The notes: a model not told the origin generated them from the letters alone. Shown: positions 1 through 9,321, counted from the first letter of the stretch. The stretch: DNA of 64,000 bases from Mariniphaga sp041686935 (GCA_041686935.1 JAWLCW010000016.1:1-64000); one strand, 5' to 3'. Program-made: numbers and translations.

Positions 1-29
1 AACTTGATGGAATAAACGCAAACAAACCA

Positions 30-240
30 CTAAGTGACCAGTGACCAATGACCAATGACCCGAAACCCGGAACTCAACCTGCAAACCCCTCCTCCCAGTG
101 ACCAATTCCCGGTGACAGTGCTCTCAACCCGAAACCCGCAGCCAGGAACCTGCAACCTGTAACCTGTAACCCGCAACCCGCAACCCGCAACCCGCAACCT
201 GTAACCTGCAACCCTCCTCCAATTCCAGGTGACCAGCAAC
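30..240. repeat. Heptamer-type direct repeat array A
   Basis: The segment is built from degenerate 7-base words of the type AACCYGY (for example AACCTGT, AACCCGC), repeated head to tail most clearly at about 135-215. It also contains a 44-bp module at 88-131 that recurs without mismatch at 750-793. The reading frames through it give only low-complexity Arg/Val/Gly/Cys peptides, so it is treated as non-coding. The stretch from 1 to 336 holds nothing else that I recognise. Confidence 0.85.
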
Positions 241-336
241 CGAAACGATTTTTCAATTTGATAATTTCTCCATTCAAAAACCCGTTTTAAAATTCAATGA
301 ATAAAACTACCTTTGTTTCATTAAATAATTGCAAAA

Positions 337-501
337 ATGACTACTGAAATTAAAAAAATACGGTCGGCAAAAAATTTAGCAGATGCATTAGACAAAGTAA
401 AGCCTGTTAAACGTTTTAATGCAAAAAAACACCTGGGAAAAGTAATGTGGGATGAAGATCCCCTTGAATTCCAAAAAAGAATAAGAGATGAATGGAGTTA
501 G
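337..501 (+). CDS. VapB-like antitoxin, 54 aa
   Basis: A 54-residue acidic/basic peptide with an ATG at 337 and TAG at 499-501. Its C-terminus (DEDPLEFQKRIRDEWS) has the pattern of the short antitoxins that precede PIN-domain VapC toxins in Bacteroidota, where a Asp-Pro-(Leu/Val)-Glu stretch and a terminal Arg-Xaa-Glu-Trp are common. It lies directly upstream of, and overlaps by 14 bases with, the open frame holding the remnant of a VapC toxin. The family call is from pattern memory and context; the peptide is short, so the function is moderately sure. With the toxin broken, it is probably an orphan antitoxin. Confidence 0.6.
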   Translation: MTTEIKKIRSAKNLADALDKVKPVKRFNAKKHLGKVMWDEDPLEFQKRIRDEWS

Positions 502-670
502 CATAGTCTCTGGAATAAAAAGTATTACGAAAGATTTACTGCAAAAAGTTAATATCAAACTCCCCGATGCAATTATAGCAGCAACAAGTTTATATCTCGA
601 TTTACCCCTTTTAACTTTTGACTCCGATTTTGCCAGGGTGCCGGAATTAAAATTGTTTATTCTGGAATGA
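488..670 (+). pseudogene. Truncated VapC PIN-domain toxin remnant
   Basis: The frame encodes 60 residues. From about residue 24 it matches the C-terminal part of a PIN domain: KLPDAIIAATSLYLDLPLLT followed by FDSDFARV, which contains the conserved Asp of the PDAIIAA motif and the Asp of the last PIN motif. A normal VapC is about 125-140 residues. The N-terminal Asp-Thr-Asn motif and the central Glu region are missing, so roughly the first 75-85 residues have been lost, apparently by an internal deletion fusing the antitoxin/toxin junction to the toxin 3' end. It is flanked on both sides by heptamer arrays. It should be inactive as a ribonuclease. Confidence 0.65.
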
Positions 671-671
671 T

Positions 672-905
672 GAGATGCCCCCCAACCCGGAACCCGAAAC
701 CCGAAACTCTGAACTTAACTTTTTCTCAACCCGCATCCCGCACCTCACACCTCCTCCCAGTGACCAATTCCCGGTGACAGTGCTCTCAACCCGGAACCTG
801 CAACCTCTAACCCGCAACCTGCAATCCGCAACCCGCAACCCGCAACTTTGAACTTTAAACTTTAAACTTTGAACTCTGAACTTTAAACTCTGAACTCTGA
901 ACCCG
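672..905. repeat. Heptamer-type direct repeat array B
   Basis: A second array of degenerate 7-base words, first AACCCGC-like and then AACTTTR/AACTCTG-like (about 843-903). It carries the same 44-bp module (750-793) as array A. Its beginning (about 686-712, CCCGAAACTCTGAACTTAAC) recurs a third time at about 5968-5991. No coding content is supported. Confidence 0.85.
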
Positions 906-1346
906 CTCCCCTCCTCAACTTTTCCCCCTGCGACAAAACTTTTCCCAACATGGGACAACTTACTCTTGCTTTTTTAAAAAAAATGCCTGAAATTGTTATA
1001 CTTTTTTAAAATGGCACGGTTTTAACTACCTGCCCCACAGATAAACTCAAAAAAAGAATTGAACCTATGGTAAAACTTTTACCTGCTGTATCAAAACAAC
1101 ACCTCTTAAATGGATTACACCCCTTCCATTCCAACTGCTTTTTGCCGGCAGTATTTGTTTGCCCTTTTGCGGCTTTTTGCCAAACCCTAAACCTTATCCC
1201 ATGAATTCAAGCTAAAATTTCCTTCCTCTTAAAAGCACAAACAAACCCTTTCTGCTTTTCTGAAAATACCCTTCCGTAAATCAACTGGTACTTTTTACTT
1301 TTTAATTGAAATCAAAATTGAAGTATAAACCAAAATAAAATTGATT
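906..1346. other. Intergenic region upstream of the HYR gene
   Basis: About 440 bases of AT-rich sequence between array B and the ATG at 1347. I see no open frame with family resemblance, no tRNA, and no strong inverted repeat. The promoter of the downstream gene must lie here, but no clear TAnnTTTG box was recognised. Confidence 0.5.
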
Positions 1347-4300
1347 ATGGAAAAAGCTGTTTTACGTAAATTAAAAAAATGGAGCCTTTTGGTTCCGCTC
1401 ACGGCGCTGTTGATGCTGCTGAGCGTGATGAGCTATGCACAGGCCACTGTGTGGACTGATAAACTGGATTATGCCCCCGGCGAAATCGCCCTGATTTCGG
1501 GTGCCGGCTGGGAAGCAAACGGAACAGTAGAAATTACGATTTACTGTACTGTCATTAATCCCGACTATTATGAATTAACTGCAACTACAGATTCTAACGG
1601 AGAATTCTCCGGTGTGCAATTCTTTATTGAAGATTACCACTTAGGGGAAGAATTCCATCTGATTGCAACAGATGGTTCAGGAAATTGGGCTGAAACGTAT
1701 TTTACCGATGGCAGGAACGACTATACTTCTGCAATTAATCCAACAAGTACTTGCCCTGGCGTTTCTACAAGTTACGACTTACTATTAACTAATGTATCAC
1801 AAAATTTAGGCCCTGGAAATAGCAATCCCGCACGAACGTTCCGATCAGTTGAACTACTTTACCCAACTGGCTATGATGCTACTGATTTTACTAACATATC
1901 AGTTAGTGCAACAGACGGCAATACTTGGGTTACTGATGGAAGTACTTCTTCAGCCTTACGTTTTAAGGAAAATAGTAACTCAGATGAAATAGCAACAGGA
2001 GAATCAATAACAATTTCGTTTGATCTAGCCCTTACTAGTGGAGCTGAATTTGAGACTAATGTTTATACTTCTAATAATTATTCCACTCAAGGTAACAATA
2101 CAACGTTTGTTCTGGTTACTATGCCTGGCAATGTTACTTCAACAGCTTTTCCTGAAGTAGATGCAGAGGATACAGAAGACCCGACAATAACAGCTCCCTC
2201 TAACGTAACTGTTTCTGCCGATGCAGGTCTTTGCTCTGCAACAGGAGTAATTCTGGGTACTCCGGTTACCGGCGACAACTGCTCAGTGGCTTCTGTGACA
2301 AACGATGCCGTTGAACCTTTCCCACTTGGAAACACAACCGTTACATGGGCTGTAACCGATGGTAGCGGAAACACGGCTACGGCGACACAAATTGTTACCG
2401 TTGATGACAACGAAGACCCGACAATTTCATGCGTGGCTGAACAGACAAGGGATACCAACCCAGGTGAGTGCGATTACACAGTGGTTGGAACTGAGTTTGA
2501 CCCGACCGCTTTTGCAGACAACTGCACAGGTTCAGCCATTAGCAACGACTACAACAGTGCTGCTTCACTGGCAGGAGCCGTATTCGATAAAGGGACAACA
2601 ACTGTAGTTTGGACGGTTACCGATGCTTCGGGCAATACCGCTACATGCAGCTTCGATGTAACAGTCGAAGACAATGAAGCCCCGGTGGTAGTAACCCAGG
2701 ATATCACTGTACAACTCGATGGCAGCGGGGCTGCTTCAATTGTTCCCGGCGACATTGACAACGGTTCTAGCGACGCCTGCGGCATTGCTTCAATGTCCCT
2801 GGATATCGATGAGTTTGACTGCGAAGATGTGGGAACTCCGGTAATCGTGACTTTAACCGTAACCGATGTAAACGGTAATTCAGATACAGAAACAGCTACA
2901 GTAACAGTCGAAGACAATGTGGCTCCAACTGTGGTGACTCAAAACATTACCGTACAACTCGATGGCAGCGGGGCTGCTTCAATTGTTCCCGGCGACATTG
3001 ACAACGGTTCTAGCGACGCCTGCGGCATTGCTTCAATGTCCCTGGATATCNNNNNNNNNNNNNNNNNNNNNNNNNNNNNNNNNNNNNNNNNNNNNNNNNN
3101 NNNNNNNNNNNNNNNNNNNNNNNNNNNNNNNNNNNNNNNNNNNNNNNNNNAGCTACAGTAACAGTCGAAGACAATGTGGCTCCAACTGTGGTGACTCAAA
3201 ACATTACCGTACAACTCGATGGCAGCGGGGCTGCTTCAATTGTTCCCGGAGACATTGACGACGATTCTTCAGACGCCTGCGGCATTCAGTCTATGACACT
3301 GGATGTCGAGGATTTCGACTGCTCTGATGTAGGGCCGAACACCGTCACACTCACCGTAACCGATGTGAACGGCAATTCAGAAAGTGCAACCGCTACCGTG
3401 ACCGTCGAAGACAATATCGACCCGACCTGGCTCAATTCAGCAGGTTCGCTAGATGTCACCTTTTATTGTGGCCAGGTTAATGATCTTGAAGATGCACAAG
3501 CGCTTGAGCCGGAAGCAACTGATAATTGCAGTGGTACTACTATTGCCAAAACTTCAGGTGCGTTTGTTCCGAGTGGTGACTATGGTGCAGGCACCTATAC
3601 CAATACGTGGATAGCAACCGATGCATCAGGAAATACTTCAACAGTATTCACTCAAACAATCACCGTGCTCGGCATCACCATCGACGCCTCAGCCAGCAGT
3701 AATCCGGTGAATAAAAACGAAGCATCTGTCACACTGAGTGCTACGGTTTCTCCGGCAGTGTCAGGGGTGTTGGTGAATTTCTACCTGGATGATGAATATG
3801 AAGATTCGGCAGAAACAGATGGTACCGGTACAGCAACAATACAAGTTGCAGTCTCGGGCAACCTTGATGTAAATGTTTACAAAATAACTGCTGAAGCCGG
3901 CAACGGCTGCCATGAAGATGTGGCTTACATGCCGGTTTATGATCCTGATGGTGGTTTTGTTACCGGCGGTGGCTGGATTAACTCTCCGGCAGGGGCACTG
4001 GTTGCCGATCCAACAGTTGTTGGTAAAGCCAACTTCGGATTTAATGCCAAATACAAAAAAGGAAGATCGGATGTGGATGGAAATACCGAATTCCAGTTCA
4101 AGGCCGGTAACCTGAACTTCAAGAGCAATCTGCACGAATCGGGCTCACTTGTTATTGCCGGAAACAAAGCGATGTATCGCGGAGAAGGAACCATCAACGG
4201 AACAGGCGACTATAAGTTCAGCCTGGTAGCCTTTGACGGCGATATGCAGGGCGGTGACGGATACGACAGGTTCCGTATTAAAATCTGGGGCGATAATGGC

Positions 4301-4729
4301 ATTGTGTACGATAATGCAGTGAACGATCCGGATGATAACTCCAACGATGCAACCATCCTTGGCGATAACGGCAGAGGCGGCGGTTCCATCGTTATCCACC
4401 AGGTGAATACTCCTCCGGGCAAGAACAAATCCGCCGAGATTGAAATCAGCCTCGAGCCGGAAGTTCACCTGCCGATGTTTAACGTTTATCCAAACCCGTT
4501 CAGCGACAGGCTGCGCATGGAGTTTGTTTCGGAAGAAACCACCCATGGCCGTATAGACCTGTTCGACATGACCGGCCGCCTGGTTAAAACCGTGTTCGAC
4601 CAGCCGGTGAACGCCGGCGAACTGTACCAGGCCGAATTTGTGCCCGGCAGCGAGGTCAGCAGTTTCTACATCTACCGCGTGACCCTGGGCGAAAGCGTAC
4701 GCAACGGAAGAGTAATCTACAGGAAATAA
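1347..4729 (+). CDS. Secreted HYR-repeat protein with T9SS C-terminal domain
   Basis: Probable surface or secreted adhesin-like protein. The ATG at 1347 is chosen because it precedes a basic stretch and a hydrophobic signal segment ending near SYAQA; an in-frame TTG at 1341 is less likely. After an N-terminal Ig-like region come several HYR (hyalin) repeats with the hallmarks DNEDPT, DNC and VTDxxGNxAT, including 80-81-residue units from about 2664 to 3403. Then follow another Ig-like domain, a VTGGGWI...KANFGF domain seen in other Bacteroidota surface proteins, and a final ~83 residues (VYPNPFSD..., GRLVK, ending RVIYRK) typical of type A T9SS sorting domains. The 100-N gap splits the gene into two frames. 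With the gap restored to 86 bases the frame is continuous and the product is 1,122 aa or a longer version by whole 81-aa units. No enzymatic motif was seen. Confidence 0.85.
2664..3403 (+). repeat. 243-bp coding tandem repeats (HYR units)
   Basis: Near-identical DNA units begin at 2664, 2907 and 3164, each opening with GTCGAAGACAAT. The first interval is 243 bp (81 codons) and the unit from 3164 to 3403 is 240 bp. Such DNA-level identity between neighbouring HYR units points to recent expansion or gene conversion, and explains why the assembly broke here. Confidence 0.9.
3051..3150. other. Assembly gap of 100 Ns
   Basis: Exactly 100 Ns inside the tandem repeat. The flanks match the preceding unit at 2807 and 2894, which are separated by 86 bases. 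The placeholder is therefore too long by 14 bases for a one-unit fill, which is what shifts the reading frame. Confidence 0.97.
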
Positions 4730-4766
4730 AAGTCTCTGCATACTTCCTCAGCGGCAAGGGAAGTTT

Positions 4767-4809
4767 AAAAAAAGGCGTGTTCTGCGAAAGCAGAACGCGC
4801 TTTTTTTTT
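4767..4809 (+). terminator. Rho-independent terminator of the HYR gene
   Basis: An 11-bp stem (4775-4785 with 4790-4800, one G-U pair) closed by a GAAA tetraloop is followed by nine Ts. It starts about 45 bases after the stop codon of the HYR protein, and an A-run precedes it, so it may work in both directions. Confidence 0.93.
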
Positions 4810-4871
4810 ACCACTCCCGCCGGGCCTTCTAACCCCAACGGCCCGTCGACCCCTCCTGACACGGTCAGGAT

Positions 4872-5355
4872 GGGAAATTCGCAGCCGGGATTTTCTATCG
4901 GTTTCAAAATATTTTATTGCAAAATTTGGCATGTAGCACGAATTTCTCCTCCTTGCCGGGGAACTAAAGGCAAAGGAGAGCCTGTCCCGGAAGCCGGAAA
5001 GTGGATCTGCCGTAAGGCGGAGACGAGGTGGTTCTTATTATTTTAAAACAGAAAAAAACACCACCCCCTCCGCAAATAGCGGAGACTCCTCCTCTCCGGA
5101 GGGGAAAATTCGTAGCCGGGATTTTTTATCGGTTTCAAAATATTTTATTGCAAAATTTGGCATGTAGCACGAATTTCTCCTCCTTGCCGGGGAACTAAAG
5201 GCAAAGGAGAGCCTGTCCCGGAAGCCGGGAAGTGGATCTGCCGTAAGGCGGAGACAAGGTGGTTCTTATTATTCTAAAACAGTAAAAAAAACACCACCCC
5301 CTCCGCAAATAGCGGAGACCCCTCCTCACCGGAGGGGAAAATTCGTAGCCGGGAT
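4872..5355. repeat. Tandem non-coding repeat, period about 231 bp
   Basis: Two long copies and the start of a third: the segment containing GCCGGGATTTTCTATCGG (about 4884) recurs at about 5115 and 5348. Each unit holds small hairpins such as CTCCGCAAATAGCGGAG. Copies differ by a few substitutions. Open frames through the unit are not conserved as protein and look accidental. Confidence 0.85.
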
Positions 5356-5390
5356 TTTTTATCAGATAAGTTTGTATTTTACTGCAAAAA

Positions 5391-5615
5391 ACGCTAAAGC
5401 CAACAAAAAAGGGGCAGTGCAACAAACCACCGGGCTTAAGCGCCGGTGAAAAAGAGAGATGGCTTTACACCGTGGCTTTTGCCCGGTGACTGCAAACAGG
5501 TGCAAAAAAAGGATAGCATCCCACCCCTTCCCCCGGCGAACCTTCCAGCTTCAGGCTGTTGCCGGACCCGTCAGCGTTAAAAAACCAAATGAAAAAGGGA
5601 TGCCATCCTTAAAAA
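5391..5615. repeat. Dispersed 225-bp element, copy 1
   Basis: Begins ACGCTAAAGCC and ends near CATCCTTAAAAA. The second copy at 5741-5965 differs at about seven positions. Inside it, AGGATAGCATCCC (5510-5522) faces GGGATGCCATCCT (5597-5609), an inverted repeat with one mismatch, and GGCTTTACACCGTGGCTTTT lies near 5461. It carries no credible gene. It could be a small non-autonomous mobile element or a conserved structured RNA; I cannot tell. Confidence 0.75.
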
Positions 5616-5740
5616 AACCTATCCACCGATATAACCTCAACATTTTACACCGTGGCTTCCCCCGAAGGGATTCCGATGGAAAGCCCGGTGATTGGAAACA
5701 CTACGAGGAAAAACAGGCTTTAGCCATTAACAGGAATTAA

Positions 5741-5965
5741 ACGCTAAAGCCAACAAAAAAGGGGCAGTGCAACAAACCACCGGGCTTAAGCGCCGGTGAA
5801 AAAGAGAGATGGCTTTACACCATGGCTTTTGCCCGTTGACTGCAAACAAGTGCAAAAAAAGGATAGCATCCCACCCCTTCCCCTGGCGAACCTTCCAGCT
5901 TCAAACTGTTGCCGGACCCTTCAGCGTTAAAAAACCAAATGAAAAAGGGATGCCATCCTTAAAAA
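5741..5965. repeat. Dispersed 225-bp element, copy 2
   Basis: Second copy of the element at 5391-5615, in the same orientation, 350 bp downstream. The 125 bp between the copies repeats the motif TTACACCGTGGCTT and contains AGGCTTTAGC, the inverse of the element's GCTAAAGCC start. It runs straight into a third short stretch of heptamer-like repeat (5966-6010). Together with the 231-bp tandem repeat this fills the space between the convergent genes ending at 4729 and 6104. Confidence 0.75.
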
Positions 5966-6085
5966 CCCGAAACCCGAAACTCTGAACTTAACGATTTCCC
6001 AACCCGCACCTCCTCCCGGGACAAAACAGCAACCCCGTCCGACCGGCTCGTCCGAGCGGGCAGCAACCCCGTCTGAATTTACAGC
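5966..6085. repeat. Heptamer-like repeat fragment C
   Basis: Contains CCCGAAACCCGAAACTCTGA and CGCACCTCCTCCC, which match parts of array B (about 686-760), followed by two AGCAACCCCGTC words. It abuts the 3' end of the lipoprotein gene on the minus strand. No coding content. Confidence 0.7.
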
Positions 6086-6103
6086 CGGGCAGGTAGCAAC
6101 CAA

Positions 6104-6610
6104 TCAATTGGCCCGCCTGACAAAATAGGAACCATTGGTAACAACAATGTCGGGCTGCCCGGTTGCCATAATTTTTCCGTGAAAAGTGCCTTTAACAGTA
6201 GTTTCCGTTATTTCGGTAATCACTACGGTGGCATCCACGTTGGGCCCGCCGCCCGAGCTGAACAACACACCCGAACTTTTTTCCTTGTACCCGATGATTA
6301 CCCCTACCACAGCACCACCCGAAACGCCATATCCGCTGTAGGTTCCCGCCAGAATGGGAGCGTTGTTGTATATCTGAAGTCCGACATTTGAATCCGCATC
6401 ATTTGCTCCGCTGATGGTTCCGGTATGCAAATCGCCGGATTGACCAAATCCTGCAGTAAGTATCAGTTGGTTTTTGAATTCAACCAATTCTCCGTTGGCC
6501 CTGAACCGGATATAATAGCCATCGGCTTCATCTTTACTGCACGATGAAATGACTATTCCAATTGCAATAAAAGCCACCCAAAACAAACCTTTGTAAATTT
6601 GCTGTTTCAT
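6104..6610 (-). CDS. Putative lipoprotein, 168 aa
   Basis: The N-terminus has a short basic start, a hydrophobic segment and a lipobox ending ISSC (Cys24), so the mature protein should be lipid-anchored. The remainder is a small beta-rich domain with repeated Gly/Thr turns. The last third (VVITEITETTVKGTFHGKI, then GSYFVRR) has the pattern of Bacteroidota DUF6252-type lipoproteins that end in a strand of the form (V/I)TNGSFxV. No catalytic motif is seen. It is divergent from hydF, with 247 bases between the start codons. Confidence 0.65.
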   Translation of the reverse strand: MKQQIYKGLFWVAFIAIGIVISSCSKDEADGYYIRFRANGELVEFKNQLILTAGFGQSGDLHTGTISGANDADSNVGLQIYNNAPILAGTYSGYGVSGGAVVGVIIGYKEKSSGVLFSSGGGPNVDATVVITEITETTVKGTFHGKIMATGQPDIVVTNGSYFVRRAN

Positions 6611-6857
6611 GTTGTTATCTCCTTTTTAATTGTTAAAACCCGCCTGTTTTAATTTTTATATCGAAACTGAATTCCTGAAATACAAATGAATACCAAACCA
6701 ATTTATAACAATTTGCAGCAATTGTCAATAAAAAAAACAATAAAAATACAAAAAGGTGTGATTTTCTGTTTAATGGAATAAACAAATTGTTTTTCCCCGC
6801 ATATCATTGCCAGTTCGCTGCCGAATTTGTACATTTCACCCTTTAAAAAATAAATGA

Positions 6858-8078
6858 ATGAGGGCGCCAAAAACCTTTCGGTTGCATATCGGGATATTTG
6901 GCCGGCGCAATGCCGGCAAGTCGAGCATATTGAATGCCCTGACCCACCAGGATGTATCCATTGTTTCGGATGTGGCCGGAACTACTACCGACCCGGTGGA
7001 AAAACCCATGGAACTCCTTCCGCTTGGCCCGGTCCTGTTTATCGATACCGCAGGAATTGACGATGCCGGCGCTCTGGGAGAAAAACGGGTGGCCAAAACC
7101 CGTGCTGTTTTCGATCGCACCGATTTGGGTGTGATTGTTACCAATTTTACAGACTGGGGCGAGTACGAACTCCGGCTGATGGAAGAGTTCAAAAACAGGG
7201 ACATCCCGTTTTTGGTGGTTTTCAATAAAACCGATGTTTTTGATGAAAACCCCGATGTTACTTCACAACTCGACAGCGTGAAAGTGCCGTATGTGTTCAC
7301 CTCGGCAACAGAGGGAACAGGCATTCCGGATTTGCGCCAGCTTATTCTGAAAACGGCCCCGGCAGATTTTGTTGAAAGGCCGGCCATTCTGGCCGATTTG
7401 GTGGGCCCTGGCGAGATGTCCATCCTGGTAGTTCCCATCGACAAGGAAGCGCCCAAAGGACGGCTCATTCTGCCACAGGTGCAAAGCATCCGCGATTTGC
7501 TCGACAACGATTCGTTTTGTATGGTAGTGAAAGAGCGCGAACTACGCGAAGCATTGTCGCGGCTGAACAAACCGCCCAAACTGGTTGTAACCGATTCGCA
7601 GGCCTTTTTAAAAGTGGCCGCCGACACGCCACCCGAAATTCCGCTGACTTCGTTTTCCATCCTGTTTGCCCGGTTCCAGGGCGACCTCGCTGAAATGGTG
7701 CGCGGCGCCATGTCCATTGACCATTTGAAAACCGGAGATAAAGTACTGATTGCCGAAGCCTGTTCGCATCACCCTATTGGCGAAGACATCGGTACCGTAA
7801 AAATTCCGCGCTGGCTCACCCAGTATGTGGGCGGCAAACTGGAGATCGACAACATCAGGGGGCACGATTTTCCTGAAAACATTTCGGAATACAAACTGAT
7901 TATTCACTGCGGCGCCTGCATGTGGAACCGCCGGGCCATGCTCACCCGGATTATGAAAGCACGGCAGGCCGGGGTGCCCATCACCAACTACGGCCTCACC
8001 ATTGCTTATTCGCTGGGTATTTTTGAACGGGCGTTAGAACCGTTTCCTGCTGCGCTGGAAGTTTACAGGAAAAGTTAA
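6858..8078 (+). CDS. hydF: [FeFe]-hydrogenase maturation GTPase HydF
   Basis: HydF is the scaffold that receives the diiron precursor built by HydE and HydG and passes it to the apo-hydrogenase HydA. The protein (406 aa, usual family length) begins with a Ras-like GTPase domain: P-loop GRRNAGKSS (residues 15-23), DVAGTTTDP, DTAG and NKTD. The C-terminal half carries the cluster-binding signature EACSHHPIGEDIG followed about 50 residues later by HCGACMWNRR. The ATG at 6858 is fixed by an in-frame TGA immediately before it. hydE, hydG and hydA are not in this window, so the gene stands alone here. It converges on the PHP gene with only two bases between stop codons. Confidence 0.95.
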   Translation: MRAPKTFRLHIGIFGRRNAGKSSILNALTHQDVSIVSDVAGTTTDPVEKPMELLPLGPVLFIDTAGIDDAGALGEKRVAKTRAVFDRTDLGVIVTNFTDWGEYELRLMEEFKNRDIPFLVVFNKTDVFDENPDVTSQLDSVKVPYVFTSATEGTGIPDLRQLILKTAPADFVERPAILADLVGPGEMSILVVPIDKEAPKGRLILPQVQSIRDLLDNDSFCMVVKERELREALSRLNKPPKLVVTDSQAFLKVAADTPPEIPLTSFSILFARFQGDLAEMVRGAMSIDHLKTGDKVLIAEACSHHPIGEDIGTVKIPRWLTQYVGGKLEIDNIRGHDFPENISEYKLIIHCGACMWNRRAMLTRIMKARQAGVPITNYGLTIAYSLGIFERALEPFPAALEVYRKS

Positions 8079-8080
8079 TT

Positions 8081-9211
8081 TTATTTCAGCGGCAGTTTCA
8101 CCACCAGGTTTTTGTCGCTTCGCACAAAAGCGGTAACCACTTCATATTCCAGGTTTTCCTGTCCTGATGCAGCGGTAATCATCTGCGCCGTACGCGGGAA
8201 AAGTGTAACCTGGATGGTACCGTCGCCCGATTTCAGTTCCAGTTCAAAATACAAATCGCTGTTGTTTTGAATTTCAAAATAATCCCTGCCGTTTTTGGAA
8301 TGGAACGGTTTACCCATTGTTACGCAGGCATTAAAAAGGTTGCGCACATGTTCTTCTTTTCCGGCAATGTATTTACTGGCCCAGGCTACTGTTCGTCCGG
8401 CTTCCAGCGCTTCCCGCACTGCTGCTTCGGTCCGGTCTTTGGCAAAAACAAGGGTCATTGACCGGCGCACATAATCGCCCAGTTTGTAGTCGTGTGCAAC
8501 AAGATTATGAATATCGGATGTGCCCATTACGGTAAGGTTATAATCCACACACCAGTCGAGGGCCTTTTTGTGGAAACCGAAACCGTTAAACACTTCAATT
8601 CCGTGCACCATATTTTCTTTCCGAAGTTCTTCCAAAAAGTCAATCCACTCATACGAACCCTCGATGGAATTCACTTTCCACCCGGGATGGTTCCAGAAAA
8701 TAAAGGCATTCTGATCACCGGCTTTTTTCACAGCCGCTTTGTCCTGTTCATTGGCGCGGTCTTCAATGTAATCCGAAGCATCGCCGATAAACAATGCATT
8801 GAAGTGCCCGGGTGGCGTATTGCGCGTAATTTCTGTACCTTTTATAAAAACCAGGTTGTTTTCGGCAGCCAAATCCTTTGCCAGCTCCCATGCGCGGTTG
8901 TGGTCCACTTTTACATCGGCAGAATGGGGCGTATATTCAATATGGTCGGTAATGGCCATCACATCCAGTCCCTCCTGCCAGACTTCCTGAACCCTGACAC
9001 CCGGCCACACGTGCCCGTCGGAAAATACCGTGTGCATGTGCAAATCGCACTTTAGTGTTTGAAAGCCATTTACATCGGGTATTTGGATAATCTGACGTTT
9101 TTTGGGATTTCTGAATTCATTCATTCTTAAAACACCGTCATCGGTTTGGGCCTGGATAAAAAATGCTGAACCAAGAAAAATCAGCAGGAATACTTTCAGT
9201 TTTGACATCAT
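8081..9211 (-). CDS. Secreted PHP-domain phosphoesterase-like protein
   Basis: 376 aa with a cleavable-looking signal (MMSKLKVFLLIFLGSAFFIQ). The PHP metal-binding motifs are visible: CDLHMHTVFSDG (residues about 52-63), ITDHIEYTPHS, a central FIFWNHPGW and GTSDIHN near residue 230. PHP proteins are usually metal-dependent phosphoesterases, but exported Bacteroidota members of this group sit in polysaccharide-degradation clusters and their substrate is unknown to me. The C-terminal ~90 residues form a separate beta-rich region. It is divergent from the beta-propeller gene at 9322 and is probably part of the same catabolic block. Confidence 0.8.
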   Translation of the reverse strand: MMSKLKVFLLIFLGSAFFIQAQTDDGVLRMNEFRNPKKRQIIQIPDVNGFQTLKCDLHMHTVFSDGHVWPGVRVQEVWQEGLDVMAITDHIEYTPHSADVKVDHNRAWELAKDLAAENNLVFIKGTEITRNTPPGHFNALFIGDASDYIEDRANEQDKAAVKKAGDQNAFIFWNHPGWKVNSIEGSYEWIDFLEELRKENMVHGIEVFNGFGFHKKALDWCVDYNLTVMGTSDIHNLVAHDYKLGDYVRRSMTLVFAKDRTEAAVREALEAGRTVAWASKYIAGKEEHVRNLFNACVTMGKPFHSKNGRDYFEIQNNSDLYFELELKSGDGTIQVTLFPRTAQMITAASGQENLEYEVVTAFVRSDKNLVVKLPLK

Positions 9212-9321
9212 GATTTTTAATTTTTACAATTTAGGTCTAAATTAACTAAATTTTGATCTTTTAAAAAACTATTTTTGATTTTGAAAAATGGATCAAATAA
9301 AAATCAACAATTACTAAAAAC

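Noticed and set aside
30..905. Heptamer arrays as a CRISPR array or as coding DNA
   Set aside because: The repeat unit is about 7 bases with no unique spacers of constant length, and the open frames give low-complexity Arg/Val/Cys peptides in several frames at once.
2939..3258. Separate short genes on either side of the N gap
   Set aside because: The split is caused by the placeholder gap length; a repeat-based fill of 86 bases joins both parts into one HYR protein.
4777..5425. Open frames of 76-89 codons in the tandem repeats after the HYR gene
   Set aside because: They run through the terminator and through repeat units whose copies differ without regard to codons; no protein family resemblance.
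5459..5740. Open frame of 93 codons within the 225-bp element
   Set aside because: It extends from the element into the spacer; the second copy of the element does not preserve it as a gene.
6836..7717. Long minus-strand open frame (293 codons) opposite hydF
   Set aside because: It is a shadow of the hydF frame, rich in Ser/Arg, with no family resemblance, while hydF itself is unmistakable.
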